Shown: positions 17,186 to 25,697 of the stretch, in pieces
How positions within the stretch are numbered: position 1 is the first letter of the stretch
Layout: each line of letters opens with the position of its first letter
Source of the DNA: Mitsuaria sp. PDC51
GTDB taxonomy: Bacteria > Pseudomonadota > Gammaproteobacteria > Burkholderiales > Burkholderiaceae_C
Assembly: GCF_900113225.1 (NCBI RefSeq)
Contig: NZ_FOZE01000002.1
Location: 1,612,001-1,676,000 of the forward strand
Direction of reading: 5' to 3'
Length of the DNA: 64,000 nucleotides
Notes under the pieces: model-generated
Databases searched by the model: none
What the model saw: the letters and a program-made list of their open reading frames with translations, nothing else
What the model was told of the DNA's origin: nothing
Position numbers and translations under genes: made by a program

Positions 17186-19516
17186 TCAGTCCTCGTCCTC
17201 CGGTGACTGCAGCGGCGCCAGCAGCCGATCAATCTCGTCGGCGCTGAATTTCTCCAGACTTTCCCCGCCATCGCGGCCCAACAGGCCGTCAGCCAGCGCC
17301 CGCTTGCGGGCCTGCAGTTCGAGCATCCGCTCCTCGATCGAGCCTTCGATCACCAGCTGGTGGACGAACACCGGCCGCGACTGGCCGATCCGATGCGCGC
17401 GCGCGTGGGCCTGGGCGTCGACCGCCGGGTTCCACCATGGATCGACCTGGATGACGGTATCGGCGGCCGTCAGCGTCAACCCGACGCCGCCCGCCTTCAG
17501 GCTGACCAGCATCAGCGGCGCCTCCCCCGCCTGGAAGCGCCGGACCACCTCGCCCCGCCGCCCTTCGGGGGTGTCGCCGGTGAGCTTCATCAGCGGCACG
17601 CCCGCGTCGCGCATCGCGTCCTCGATCAGCGCCAACATGCCGGTGAACTGGGAGAACACCAGGATCGTCCGCCCCTGGGCGATCATCTCGGGCACCTTCT
17701 CCCGGAGCCAGGCGAGCTTGGCCGTCTCCATCCCTGGGGCCATCTCGATGCCCGGCACCAGCCGCGGGTCGCAGCAGACCTGGCGCAGCTTCAACATGGC
17801 GTCCAGCACCGACATCAGGCCGGAGCCGAAGATCTCAGACTCCTTCAGCAGCCGTCGCACCAGGTGGTCGGCGCCGATCCGGACGCTTTCGTACAGCTGA
17901 CGTTGCCGCCCCAGCAGCGGGATGCGTTGGGTCAGCACCGTCATCGGGGGGAGATCCCGCGCGACCTCTTCCTTCAGCCGGCGCAGGATGAATGGCCGCA
18001 CGCGGCTCGCGAGCTCCCGCGCGCGGCGGGCATCCCCGGTCTGCTCGATCGGCTTGCGCCAGTGGCGGGCGAAGGAGCGCGACTCGCCGAGGTAGCCCGG
18101 CATCAGGAAGTCGAACTGGGTCCAGAGCTCGCCGAGGTGGTTTTCGAGTGGCGTGCCAGTGAGCACGATCCGCTGCCCGGCACGCAGCCGCCGCAGGGCC
18201 CGTGCGGCGCGCGAGCGCGGATTCTTGACCGCCTGGGCCTCGTCCAGCACCAGCACCGAGAACGTCGGCCGGGTCAGCGCCCGCACTTCGCGCCAGGCCA
18301 AGCCGTAGCTGCACAGCAGCAGGTCGATCTCGCCCAGGCGCTTGAGCACCTCGCCGCGCTCCGCCGGATCGGCGAGCGCGGCCACCCGCAGGCCCGGCGC
18401 GACGCGCGCCGCTTCCTGCGTCCAATTGAAGATCAGCGAGGTCGGAGCGACGACCAGCGCCGGCGCCGTCAGCCGCCCGGCCTGCTTCTCGACCCACAGG
18501 TGCGCGAGCGCCTGCGCCGTCTTGCCCAGGCCCATGTCGTCGGCCAGGATGCCGCCCAACTGCTGGCGCGCCAGGTACTGCAGCCACGCCAGGCCCTGCA
18601 ACTGGTACGGGCGCAGCGTGATCCCCAGCCCGGGCGGCTCGGCCGGCACGGGCGGCGGCCCGGCATCGCGCAGGCGTTGCCACATCGTGCGCAACTCGTC
18701 GGCGCCGTAGACCTGCCAACGGCTGTCCGGCGTGTCGAGCGCCGCCAGCCGCGCCGCCTCCCAAGCGGTGAGCGCCACTGGTCCGCGCCTCGATCGCTGC
18801 GCGACCAGCACGTCCAGCAGGTTGAGCATCAGCCGCTTGAGCGGCGCAGCGGTCGTGTGCAGGCGACGTCCGCCCGGCGCCTTCAGGCCCACGATCGCGT
18901 CGTCGTCGATGCCGGCGATCGCCTCGGCGTAGAGCCAGCGGCGGTCCTTGCGCAGCAGATCCCAGATCATCGGCGCCAGATCGACGCGAGTTCCCTGCAC
19001 GGTCACCCCCAGGCTCAGCAGCCACGACCCTTTACGGCGCGACAGCGCCAGGCCGGGCAGCCGGTCGGCCTGGCCGGGCATCTCGGGCCGGAATCCTTCA
19101 TCCGGCACGTCACCCGCGGGCTGGACCTCCAGCGACCAGGCATCGATCGCGACGCTGTGATGCGCGAAGCCGGGCAGACACTCGATCTCCCAGCCGAGAC
19201 CGCGCAGCCGCGGCAACTCGTCGGCGGCGAAATCGGGAAACAGATCTTCCTGTTCCAGCGTCCAGCAGGGCGTCAGGCCATGGCCGAACGAGGCGTCCCG
19301 CCACTGCAGCATCTCCACGTCGACCGCATGCAGGGGCAGCGCCTGCCACTGCTCGAGCGCGGCCGGATCCGCCGGCCAGCGCTCCAGCCGCAGCAGCGTC
19401 ACGCGATCGCCGCGCGGCCCCAGCTTGCCGTGCGGCCGCATCCCGAGCAGGCCATCGCCGCGGCTCAGGGTCTGCAAGGTCAATTTCGGCGGGAGCGGAA
19501 CGGGCGGTGCGGTCAT
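17186..19516 (-). CDS. SNF2-family ATP-dependent helicase
   Basis: The protein has 776 residues. An N-terminal region of about 290 residues without a domain I recognise precedes a SNF2 motor: GILADDMGLGKTAQALAHL (motif I, about 325), VLDEAQAVKNPRS (motif II, about 425), TGTPLENHLGELW (motif III), and the C-terminal lobe with SLKAGGVGLTLTAADTVIQVDPWWNP and ARAHRIGQSRPV (about 705). It should translocate on double-stranded DNA and remodel protein-DNA complexes, as RapA and bacterial SNF2 proteins do. No SWIM zinc motif is seen. The start at ATG 19516 sits 49 bases after the exported heptad protein, so it could be the last gene of the ECF sigma operon. Confidence 0.9.
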   Translation of the reverse strand: MTAPPVPLPPKLTLQTLSRGDGLLGMRPHGKLGPRGDRVTLLRLERWPADPAALEQWQALPLHAVDVEMLQWRDASFGHGLTPCWTLEQEDLFPDFAADELPRLRGLGWEIECLPGFAHHSVAIDAWSLEVQPAGDVPDEGFRPEMPGQADRLPGLALSRRKGSWLLSLGVTVQGTRVDLAPMIWDLLRKDRRWLYAEAIAGIDDDAIVGLKAPGGRRLHTTAAPLKRLMLNLLDVLVAQRSRRGPVALTAWEAARLAALDTPDSRWQVYGADELRTMWQRLRDAGPPPVPAEPPGLGITLRPYQLQGLAWLQYLARQQLGGILADDMGLGKTAQALAHLWVEKQAGRLTAPALVVAPTSLIFNWTQEAARVAPGLRVAALADPAERGEVLKRLGEIDLLLCSYGLAWREVRALTRPTFSVLVLDEAQAVKNPRSRAARALRRLRAGQRIVLTGTPLENHLGELWTQFDFLMPGYLGESRSFARHWRKPIEQTGDARRARELASRVRPFILRRLKEEVARDLPPMTVLTQRIPLLGRQRQLYESVRIGADHLVRRLLKESEIFGSGLMSVLDAMLKLRQVCCDPRLVPGIEMAPGMETAKLAWLREKVPEMIAQGRTILVFSQFTGMLALIEDAMRDAGVPLMKLTGDTPEGRRGEVVRRFQAGEAPLMLVSLKAGGVGLTLTAADTVIQVDPWWNPAVDAQAHARAHRIGQSRPVFVHQLVIEGSIEERMLELQARKRALADGLLGRDGGESLEKFSADEIDRLLAPLQSPEDED

Positions 19517-19565
19517 CGGGCGCGATTGTCGGTGCCGGCCGCGACGCGCGAGTCGGACCGGCCGC

Positions 19566-20732
19566 CTAGCCTTCCTTGCGCTCCCTGGCGTCCTTGGGCG
19601 CCCGCGGCTTGGGCAGGCCCGTCTTCGCATAGTCCGCCGGGACCTGCATCAGCGCGGCATCCGGCTCGGCGCGGCGAATGTTGCGCAACTGGTAGTTCTG
19701 CTCGCCACTGCGCGGATCTCTGGTCTGCGCGCTGACGGTGACCTTGAGATCGGGCGAGGTCCACACCTCGCGGGAGATCACGATCGGCTTCTCGTTCCCG
19801 ATCTTGCCCGCGGGGATGATGCGCGTTGCCCGACCGCCGGTGACCTTGAGGCCCTCGATCTCCTTGGGCGGCAGGTCGCTCAGCGGCCCGTCGACGCCGG
19901 GGACGGTCAGCGGTTCCAGACGCAGAGCCAGGGCCGCCGGGAGCGGCGGCATCGGCGGGGTGGGGCTCGTCGGGGTTTCGACGCGGATGACGCGGACTTC
20001 CTGGCCGCCCTCGCCCGGCGCGATCACCACTGGCGTCGCCACGCGCGGCGCGGCGGGCGGCGACGGCGGCCGGAGCGTGTCGCCGCGCGGGGTTGGCTCA
20101 CCGTGGGCGAAGTTCTCCTGCGCCCAATCGCGCATCTTGCGACCGTATTCGCGCATCTTCTCGTTGTAGTCGCGCATCTTGTCCTGGTACTCGCGCATGC
20201 GTTCGCCGTATTCGCGCTGCGCTTCGGCCGAGGCGCGGCCGCCGCCCAGGTAGCGGGCGGTCTTGCGCTCGGGGTCGAGCAGCCAGTTCTCGCCGCTGAC
20301 CGCGTCGCGCAGGTAGACCATCTTGCGGCCCTGGCGTTCCACCTCCTGCCGTGTGCGGCCCTCGCCGTCCCGGCACAGCTGGCTGGTCTGCTGCCGGACG
20401 ATGCGATTGCCGTCGGCCAGGGCCTGGACAGTCTCGTGCACGGCTTGCGCGCAATAGGGCGCGCCCTTGACGACGCGCTCGGCGCTCAGGATGTGCGTGG
20501 CGACGCCCGACTCAGCAATCAGTTCGGCGACGTCGGGGACCGGAGGCGTCGGCGGGACGGGCGGCACGACGGCGGGCATCGCGGGCGGGGAAGGTGGCGA
20601 CGGGCGCGGCGAAGCCGACCCATGTGGTTGAGGCGCGGGTCGCGCGTCGGGGGCGGGCGCTGGCTGCGCGTGGACCGCGGTGGCGGCGAACGCCAGGGTG
20701 AGGGCTGCGAGTGGGGGGAAGGCGGTGTTCAT
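19566..20732 (-). CDS. Exported protein with four heptad repeats, ECF sigma operon
   Basis: This 388-residue protein is of unknown function. A signal peptide (1-22, ending AVHA before Gln) is followed by a Pro-rich linker (25-66), a small domain (about 67-165) with Cys94 and Cys120, four consecutive heptads of consensus [ED]Y-x-[EDR]-[KR]-MR (174-201), a second Pro-rich linker and a C-terminal domain (about 260-388). It should be periplasmic or outer-membrane associated. The heptads predict a highly charged helix or coiled coil. Lying downstream of an ECF sigma factor and a membrane protein, it may be a sensor or effector of that stress circuit; this is inference. Confidence 0.75.
   Translation of the reverse strand: MNTAFPPLAALTLAFAATAVHAQPAPAPDARPAPQPHGSASPRPSPPSPPAMPAVVPPVPPTPPVPDVAELIAESGVATHILSAERVVKGAPYCAQAVHETVQALADGNRIVRQQTSQLCRDGEGRTRQEVERQGRKMVYLRDAVSGENWLLDPERKTARYLGGGRASAEAQREYGERMREYQDKMRDYNEKMREYGRKMRDWAQENFAHGEPTPRGDTLRPPSPPAAPRVATPVVIAPGEGGQEVRVIRVETPTSPTPPMPPLPAALALRLEPLTVPGVDGPLSDLPPKEIEGLKVTGGRATRIIPAGKIGNEKPIVISREVWTSPDLKVTVSAQTRDPRSGEQNYQLRNIRRAEPDAALMQVPADYAKTGLPKPRAPKDARERKEG
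20130..20213 (-). repeat. Four 21-bp in-frame repeats encoding heptads
   Basis: Four tandem 21-bp units encode EYGERMR, EYQDKMR, DYNEKMR and EYGRKMR. They diverge at synonymous and nonsynonymous sites, so the repeat is old and kept at protein level. Confidence 0.85.
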
Positions 20733-20809
20733 GGCGGTCTCCAGGAAGCAGGGCAGCGGGAATGAAGAGGCAGGGCGATCCATGTCGAGCGATGAGGACG
20801 TCGGTCGGT

Positions 20810-21313
20810 TCAGGGCATGACGCGCATCGCGAGCACGTCGCCGGAGGCGTGGACGAGCAGTTCCGCCCGCACTGGGGCTGCGGCGTCCGTGGGGTCGTAA
20901 GGCAGGCCCAGCAGGGCCAGCCGCTCGCGCGGAACTTCAGCGGGAACGAGCCAGGCGGTGCTCGCGCCGGCCTTCTCGTACGCAGCCCAGCGGTCCGCCG
21001 ACACCAGCACGATGAAGCCGCTGCCGGGGTTGCCCATCACGGTGGCGCCGGACTCGCCCGGCGGCGCCGAACCCAGCAGCCACACGCAGGCGACCAGCAC
21101 CGACGCGCAGAGCGCGGGCCCCGCCAACGCCCAGCGCCACCGGCCGGCCTTGGCGGCCTTCTGCCGGGCGTCGAACTGGCGCCGCATCGCGTCGAGCACC
21201 GCGTCATCGCGTTCGCGCGACGGGGCGCGTTGTCTCAGGTCCTGCGCGACGGCCCAGAGCCAGTCGGCCAATCGAGCGGTGCGAGGCGGGGAGGAGTCGG
21301 TGGTCTTCATCAT
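20810..21313 (-). CDS. Single-pass membrane protein, probable anti-sigma factor
   Basis: The protein has 167 residues. The first 60 are hydrophilic and predicted cytoplasmic (ADWLWAVAQDLRQRAPSRERDDAVLDAMRRQF), followed by one transmembrane helix (about 61-82, WALAGPALCASVLVACVWLL) and a periplasmic domain of about 85 residues. No HxxxCxxC zinc motif is present, so it is not a ZAS-type anti-sigma factor. Its start overlaps the ECF sigma stop by ATGA, the normal arrangement for sigma/anti-sigma pairs. Binding to the sigma factor is inferred from position and topology, not from a recognised domain. Confidence 0.72.
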   Translation of the reverse strand: MMKTTDSSPPRTARLADWLWAVAQDLRQRAPSRERDDAVLDAMRRQFDARQKAAKAGRWRWALAGPALCASVLVACVWLLGSAPPGESGATVMGNPGSGFIVLVSADRWAAYEKAGASTAWLVPAEVPRERLALLGLPYDPTDAAAPVRAELLVHASGDVLAMRVMP

Positions 21314-21975
21314 GCGGACTTCGATGAACGGTCGAACGCGGCGGTGTCGGCCCCGGGCCGGCACTCGTCCTGCAAGGCGGCCAGCAACCGGGCGCGGCCC
21401 CGGTGCAGGCGGCTGCGCAGCGTGTTGAGCTCGACGCCCGCGATGCGCGCCGCCTCGGCATAGGGGCGCTCCTGCAGGTCGACGAGCACCACCGCTTCGC
21501 GAAAGGTCCAGGGCAACTGCGCCAGGGCCGCCCACACGCGCGCCTGGTCCTGTGCGCGGACCAGTTGCTGCTCGGGCGCCTCGGCTGGGTCGTCGGCGGT
21601 CTCGGCGTCGGTTTCGTCATGGGCGACCGGGCGGTCCCGCCAGCGGCTCAGCAGGTGATGTCTGGCCATGCCGGCGAGGTAGGCACCGAGCGTCCCGCGG
21701 CCCGCGTCCCAGCCCTCGGGCCGGCCGGCGAACTGCACGAAGGCCTCCTGCATCGCGTCCGCCGCCCAGTCAGCTTGGCCGCACAGGGCCAGCGCGTAGC
21801 GATAGACGCCGGGCGACTCGCTGCGATACAGCGGTTCCAGCGCGCCGGCATCGCCCTGGCGCAGGCGGCGCACCAGCGCCGCGCTGGTGACGCAGGAGGT
21901 CGACGCCGAACGGGCGTCGGGCTCGGCGTCAGGGTTCGGGCGGGCGCGGCCGGCCAGGCGGGTCCACAAGCTCAT
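21310..21975 (-). CDS. ECF RNA polymerase sigma factor
   Basis: This 221-residue sigma-70 family protein has region 2 (about 36-100: LVRRLRQGDAGALEPLYR, ADWAADAMQEAFVQFA) and region 4 (about 150-205: LAQLPWTFREAVVLVDLQERPYAEAARIAGVELNTLRSRLHRGRARLL). Region 1.1 and 3 are absent, as in group 4 (ECF) factors. It should direct transcription of its own operon and envelope genes when released from an anti-sigma factor. Its start at ATG 21975 follows an ECF-like GGGAACTTTT and a 7-bp-arm palindrome. The operon continues with the membrane protein, heptad protein and probably the SNF2 helicase. Confidence 0.92.
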   Translation of the reverse strand: MSLWTRLAGRARPNPDAEPDARSASTSCVTSAALVRRLRQGDAGALEPLYRSESPGVYRYALALCGQADWAADAMQEAFVQFAGRPEGWDAGRGTLGAYLAGMARHHLLSRWRDRPVAHDETDAETADDPAEAPEQQLVRAQDQARVWAALAQLPWTFREAVVLVDLQERPYAEAARIAGVELNTLRSRLHRGRARLLAALQDECRPGADTAAFDRSSKSA

Positions 21976-22043
21976 CGGCGTTCGGCGTGGTCGTTGCGTC
22001 GGTGGCGGAACGGCGACCGGCGGTCGCCGAGGAGTTCGGCAGC

Positions 22044-22098
22044 GCGAGACCGCGTCTCGCAGCATGACCGTATTGCGCGAGCGGCGCCAAAAGTTCCC
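22044..22098 (-). promoter_or_regulatory. Candidate ECF promoter and palindrome upstream of the sigma gene
   Basis: On the minus strand GGGAACTTTT (22098-22089) matches the -35 style recognised by many ECF factors. A clear -10 at the usual 16-17 base spacing is not seen. Downstream, GCGAGAC-CGC-GTCTCGC (22060-22044) is a perfect 7-bp-arm inverted repeat that could be an operator or leader hairpin. Confidence 0.35.
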
Positions 22099-22284
22099 GG
22101 CACGCAAAAAAGAACAGCCCGCCAGCGCGCGCACCACCCCCATGTTTCAGGGAAATGACACCTTCGCGCCACACCGGCGGCCCTCGCCCGAGCGCGAGAA
22201 CAGTGCGGCGTGCGATGTTCGCAAATCGTTTTCGTTGGGGCCATTTTGCGCAAGTGAGGGCCGGCTAACCGTTCCATCTTGGTG

Positions 22285-22498
22285 CATGCGCCGGGTGAAA
22301 ACCCCAAGTGCGTGCATGGGGACCGGGTCCTAGCATCCATCCCACTCGACGCGACACCCGTCCCGCGCCAGCGACAAGCCGACGCCAAGGGGGTTGCCTA
22401 CGGGGGCTGAGGAGACAAACAGATCAAACCAACACCAACGAATCGCAGTGACACTGTCACAATTCGCGGGCACCTGAATCAGGTGCCCGTTTTGTTTT
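22285..22498 (+). ncRNA. Candidate small RNA or orphan leader ending in a strong terminator
   Basis: The 617-base gap 21976-22592 contains no convincing gene on the plus strand yet ends in a textbook terminator. Before it are a GGGT-GAAA-ACCC hairpin with a GNRA loop (22295-22306), a TGACA-C-TGTCA hairpin near 22449, and an unpaired-looking A/C-rich stretch (about 22410-22440). The TSUP permease starts 95 bases beyond the terminator, so the RNA could be a free sRNA or a permease leader that ends prematurely. The 5' end is a guess and no covariation test was possible. Confidence 0.3.
22467..22498 (+). terminator. Strong rho-independent terminator without an upstream gene
   Basis: A perfect 10-bp stem (22467-22476, 22480-22489) with loop AAT is followed by TTTTGTTTT. 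No plus-strand protein gene precedes it. Confidence 0.9.
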
Positions 22499-22592
22499 CG
22501 GGGTCCGGTGTTGTGCGTTCCCAGCGATCGTTCGCGGCCCATGTCCGCAGCCTCGCGACCGAGGCTGCTCCTGCCCTTGCGAATCGCTGTTC

Positions 22593-23354
22593 ATGATCGA
22601 GTTGTTCACCGCGGCCGTCGCGTCGCTGCTGGCCGGTTTTGTCGATGCCGTCGTGGGCGGCGGCGGGTTGATCCTGGTCCCCGCGCTGTTCAGCGTCTAT
22701 CCCAACGCGGCGCCCGCCACCCTCTTCGGCACCAACAAGGGCGCCGCCATCTGGGGGACTGCCTGGGCCACCCATCAATATGCGAAGCGCGTGTCGCTGC
22801 CCTGGCTGGCGTTGATGCCGGCGGCGGGCGCCGCGTTGGTCGGCAGCTTCGCGGGCGCCTGGGCGGTGACGCAGGTGGATCCGAGCGGGCTGCGCAAGGC
22901 CTTGCCGGCGATCCTGCTCGGCGTGCTGCTGTACACGCTGGCGAAGAAGGACCTCGGCCGGCACCATGCCCCCCGTCACGAGACGACGACGCAGACGCTC
23001 ATCGCCAGCGCGATCGGCCTGACGATCGGCTTCTACGACGGTTTCTTCGGCCCGGGCACCGGCAGCTTCTTCGTCTTCCTCTTCGTGCGCCTGCTGGGCT
23101 TCGATTTCCTGCACGCCTCCGCGACCGCCAAGCTGCTGAACACGGCGACCAACTTCGCGGCGCTGGTGCTGTTCGCGGCCAAGGGCCACGTCTGGTGGCA
23201 CGTCGCCGCGGTGATGGCGGTGGCCAACGTCCTCGGCAGCCTGGTCGGCACGCGCATGGCGCTGGCCAAGGGCGCCGGGTTCGTGCGCGGCATGTTCGTC
23301 GTCGTGGTGTCGCTGCTGATCCTCAAGACCGGCTACGACGCCTTCCTGCGCTGA
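22593..23354 (+). CDS. TauE/SafE (TSUP) family permease
   Basis: This 253-residue inner-membrane protein has about eight hydrophobic helices. The internally repeated TSUP signatures are clear: AGFVDAVVGGGGLILVPALF (N-terminal half) and IGFYDGFFGPGTGSFFVFLFVRLLG (C-terminal half). Family members move sulfite, sulfoacetate, taurine-derived anions or other organosulfur/carboxylate anions out of or into the cell. No sulfur-metabolism gene is adjacent, so the substrate is open. It is transcribed alone, downstream of an intergenic terminator. Confidence 0.9.
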   Translation: MIELFTAAVASLLAGFVDAVVGGGGLILVPALFSVYPNAAPATLFGTNKGAAIWGTAWATHQYAKRVSLPWLALMPAAGAALVGSFAGAWAVTQVDPSGLRKALPAILLGVLLYTLAKKDLGRHHAPRHETTTQTLIASAIGLTIGFYDGFFGPGTGSFFVFLFVRLLGFDFLHASATAKLLNTATNFAALVLFAAKGHVWWHVAAVMAVANVLGSLVGTRMALAKGAGFVRGMFVVVVSLLILKTGYDAFLR

Positions 23355-23509
23355 CACCGCGCCGCGAACCACGCCGCGGCCGCCGGCGTACACCGTCCCC
23401 GGGAACGCCAAACGCCCCGTGAACAACTCGTCACTGGCTGTCCGCCAAAGGCGGGATGCCGGCGTCCCGCCGCCCGGGCTACCATCCGACCAAACAACCG
23501 CTGCTCACC

Positions 23510-24328
23510 ATGCCTGTCGATCCTCAACTGCGTGCGCTGGATATCGAGATCCCGACCCAGCCGGAAGTGCTGGTCAAGCTCTCGCTGCTGATGGCGGACG
23601 AGGACATCGACCTGCAGGCCGTCTCCTCCCTGGTGGAAACCGACATGGCGCTGGCCGCCGCCGTGCTGAAGGCGGTGAATTCCTCGCTCTACGGCCTGCG
23701 AGGCCGGGTCCAGACGGTGCACCAGGCGCTGACCTACCTGGGCATGCGCGAGGTCGCCGCGATCACCTTCGAGATGGGCCTGCGCGCCGCCTTCCCGCCC
23801 GCCGTCGAGCTTGAACCCGTCTGGTCTCGCGCCGCCAAGCGCGGCCTGCTGATGGGCCGCATGGGACAGATGCTCGGGGTGGACCCCTGGGCGGCGCACT
23901 CGGCCGGCCTGTTCGAGGAATGCGGCAAGGCGGTGCTCTATCGCCACGCGCCCGGGCATTACCCGGCGATGCTGCGGGCGGCCGGCAGCGACAAGGAACT
24001 GGTCCAACTGGAGCACACCGCCTTCGGCGTCAGCCATGACGCGCTGGGCGCGGCCCTGTGCGAGAGCTGGGGCCTGGCGCCCGCGGCCGTGGCCAGCGTG
24101 AGATACCACGTGCAGGTGCAGGATGAGCTGCAGATGCCCGAGGCCATGCAGCGCCGCGGCGTCGGCGCGATCTCGCTGGTCGCCTGGACGCTGATGAACA
24201 AGCCGGAGTCGCTCGACGAGACGGTGATGGAGATCGCCCCGCAGGCGCAGCTCGACGAGACGCTGATGCTGCGCGCCGCGCGCCGCGTTGAAGAGCAGCT
24301 CCAGCAGGCGGAATCGCGCGGCCGCTGA
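23510..24328 (+). CDS. HDOD domain protein
   Basis: This 272-residue cytoplasmic protein is nearly all one HDOD domain (about 12-215): PTQPEVLVKLSLLMADEDIDLQ, DMALAAAVLKAVNSSLYGL, VHQALTYLGMREV and LFEECGKAVLYRH. HDOD is a catalytically inactive relative of HD phosphohydrolases that acts as a scaffold or signalling module in motility, stress and c-di-GMP pathways. Here the usual HD pair is replaced (EECGK in place of HDIGK). Start ATG 23510 is used because the domain begins shortly after. It converges with a diguanylate cyclase gene across a shared hairpin. Confidence 0.85.
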   Translation: MPVDPQLRALDIEIPTQPEVLVKLSLLMADEDIDLQAVSSLVETDMALAAAVLKAVNSSLYGLRGRVQTVHQALTYLGMREVAAITFEMGLRAAFPPAVELEPVWSRAAKRGLLMGRMGQMLGVDPWAAHSAGLFEECGKAVLYRHAPGHYPAMLRAAGSDKELVQLEHTAFGVSHDALGAALCESWGLAPAAVASVRYHVQVQDELQMPEAMQRRGVGAISLVAWTLMNKPESLDETVMEIAPQAQLDETLMLRAARRVEEQLQQAESRGR

Positions 24329-24355
24329 TCGCGCCGCACCGCGCCCGTTGCCACG

Positions 24356-24387
24356 ACGGCCGCCCTCCGGGGCGGCCGTTCCGTTTG
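24356..24387. terminator. Hairpin between convergent HDOD and GGDEF genes
   Basis: Nine-bp arms (24356-24364, 24371-24379) with a 6-base loop are followed by TCCGTTT on the plus strand. The T tract is weak. It may serve both convergent genes. Confidence 0.5.
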
Positions 24388-24398
24388 GGAAGACGGGT

Positions 24399-25697
24399 TC
24401 AGGACGCCAGGCAGAGCCGGTCGCGGCCCATGTGCTTGGCCAGGTAGAGGGCTTCGTCCGCCGCCTGCATCAGCGCCTGCGCGCTCAGGTAGGGATGGCC
24501 GGGTTGCGAGGCCGCCAGGCCGGCGCTGAGGGTCACGATGCCTTCGTCCGGTGCGCCGTCGGGGAGCGCGCCATGCGGCACCGCGAGCGAGCGCCACGCA
24601 TCGCACAGCGTCTCCATCAGCCCTTGCGCCGCCTCGGCGTCCAGGCCGGGCAGCAGCACGGCGAATTCCTCGCCGCCCAGGCGGGCGACCAGGTCGGTGT
24701 CGCGCTGGAAATGATCCGCCAGCAACCGGGCCAGGCGGCGCAGCACCTCGTCGCCGGCGCCGCGGCCGTGGTGCGCGTTGAACGGCTTCAGGTGATCGAT
24801 ATCCAGGATCGCCAAGGCCAGCCGGCCTTGATCGCGCTGCGCCCGCTTGAATTCGCGCCGCAGCGCCGCGTCGAACTCCCGCCGGTTCGCGATGCCCGTC
24901 AGCGCGTCGTGCCGCTCCATCGAGGCCAGCTCCCTGCGCTTGGCCTCCAGCGACCGCTCCGCCTGCTGCAGGGCCCGATGCTGGCGCGCGATTTCCTCGC
25001 GCATCTCGCGCCCACGCGACTGCTCGCGATGCAGCTCGTCGCCGAGCGAGGTGCGTACGTGGTCGATGGCCTGCTCCAGCTGCAGCAGTTCGCGCGGTCG
25101 CGGCTCGTGGGCCTCCGGCCAGAACGGCGAGGGCGGCGGCAGTGTCGGATCGAAGCGGCTGGCCTGCTCGGACAGCCGCCGCAACTGCTGCAGCACCCAG
25201 CGGTCCAGCAGCAGCACCGCGGCCAGCCCGAGCGCCGTCGCGATGGCCAGGTGGATGAGCGTGCTGCGCAGCAGCGGATCGCGTCGCAGGGTATCCAGCA
25301 CGGTCGCGGCGGTGGCCTGCAGGCGCAGCTCGCCGGTGTCGGCGAGGGAGAACTCGGCGCTCTCGCCGGGCTCGCCGTCGTCGTCGGACAGGGCACGGAA
25401 CTGCTCGCCGTCCGGCGTGCGCAGTTCCACGCGGCGCAGCTTGTGGCGGGTCAGGATGTGATGCAGCAGGCCATGCACGGCTTCCGGCTTCTGGGGGCGT
25501 TGCTGCAGGCTGTAGGCGAGGGGGCCGGCATACATCAGGGGGATGGCGCTCAGCTCCGCGCCGGTCTCCGCGGCGCGCTGCAGCGTGGTCTGGCGCAGCT
25601 GCCAGCCGCTGGACAGCACGATCAGCAGCAGGCCCAGCGCGAGCAGCGCCAGCAGCGGGCGCGCGCCGAGCGAGATGCGGATGGCCTTGTGGGTCAT
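24399..25697 (-). CDS. Membrane-bound diguanylate cyclase (GGDEF)
   Basis: The protein has 432 residues. Helices at about 13-30 and 147-165 flank a periplasmic sensor domain. A cytoplasmic coiled-coil linker (about 200-262, charged) leads to the GGDEF domain (265-432). The active site GGEEF is at 341-345 and the inhibitory I-site RDTD at 332-335, the canonical five residues upstream, so the enzyme should make cyclic di-GMP and be product-inhibited. DALTGIANRREF and LDIDHLKPFNAHHG are standard motifs. The signal sensed is unknown. It is monocistronic, divergent from the riboswitch-controlled lumazine synthase. Confidence 0.92.
   Translation of the reverse strand: MTHKAIRISLGARPLLALLALGLLLIVLSSGWQLRQTTLQRAAETGAELSAIPLMYAGPLAYSLQQRPQKPEAVHGLLHHILTRHKLRRVELRTPDGEQFRALSDDDGEPGESAEFSLADTGELRLQATAATVLDTLRRDPLLRSTLIHLAIATALGLAAVLLLDRWVLQQLRRLSEQASRFDPTLPPPSPFWPEAHEPRPRELLQLEQAIDHVRTSLGDELHREQSRGREMREEIARQHRALQQAERSLEAKRRELASMERHDALTGIANRREFDAALRREFKRAQRDQGRLALAILDIDHLKPFNAHHGRGAGDEVLRRLARLLADHFQRDTDLVARLGGEEFAVLLPGLDAEAAQGLMETLCDAWRSLAVPHGALPDGAPDEGIVTLSAGLAASQPGHPYLSAQALMQAADEALYLAKHMGRDRLCLAS

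Noticed and set aside
22262-22330. NtrC or sigma-54 site suggested by TTGGTGCATGC
   Set aside because: Only half-sites are present, and no GG/GC -24/-12 pair lies at the right place.
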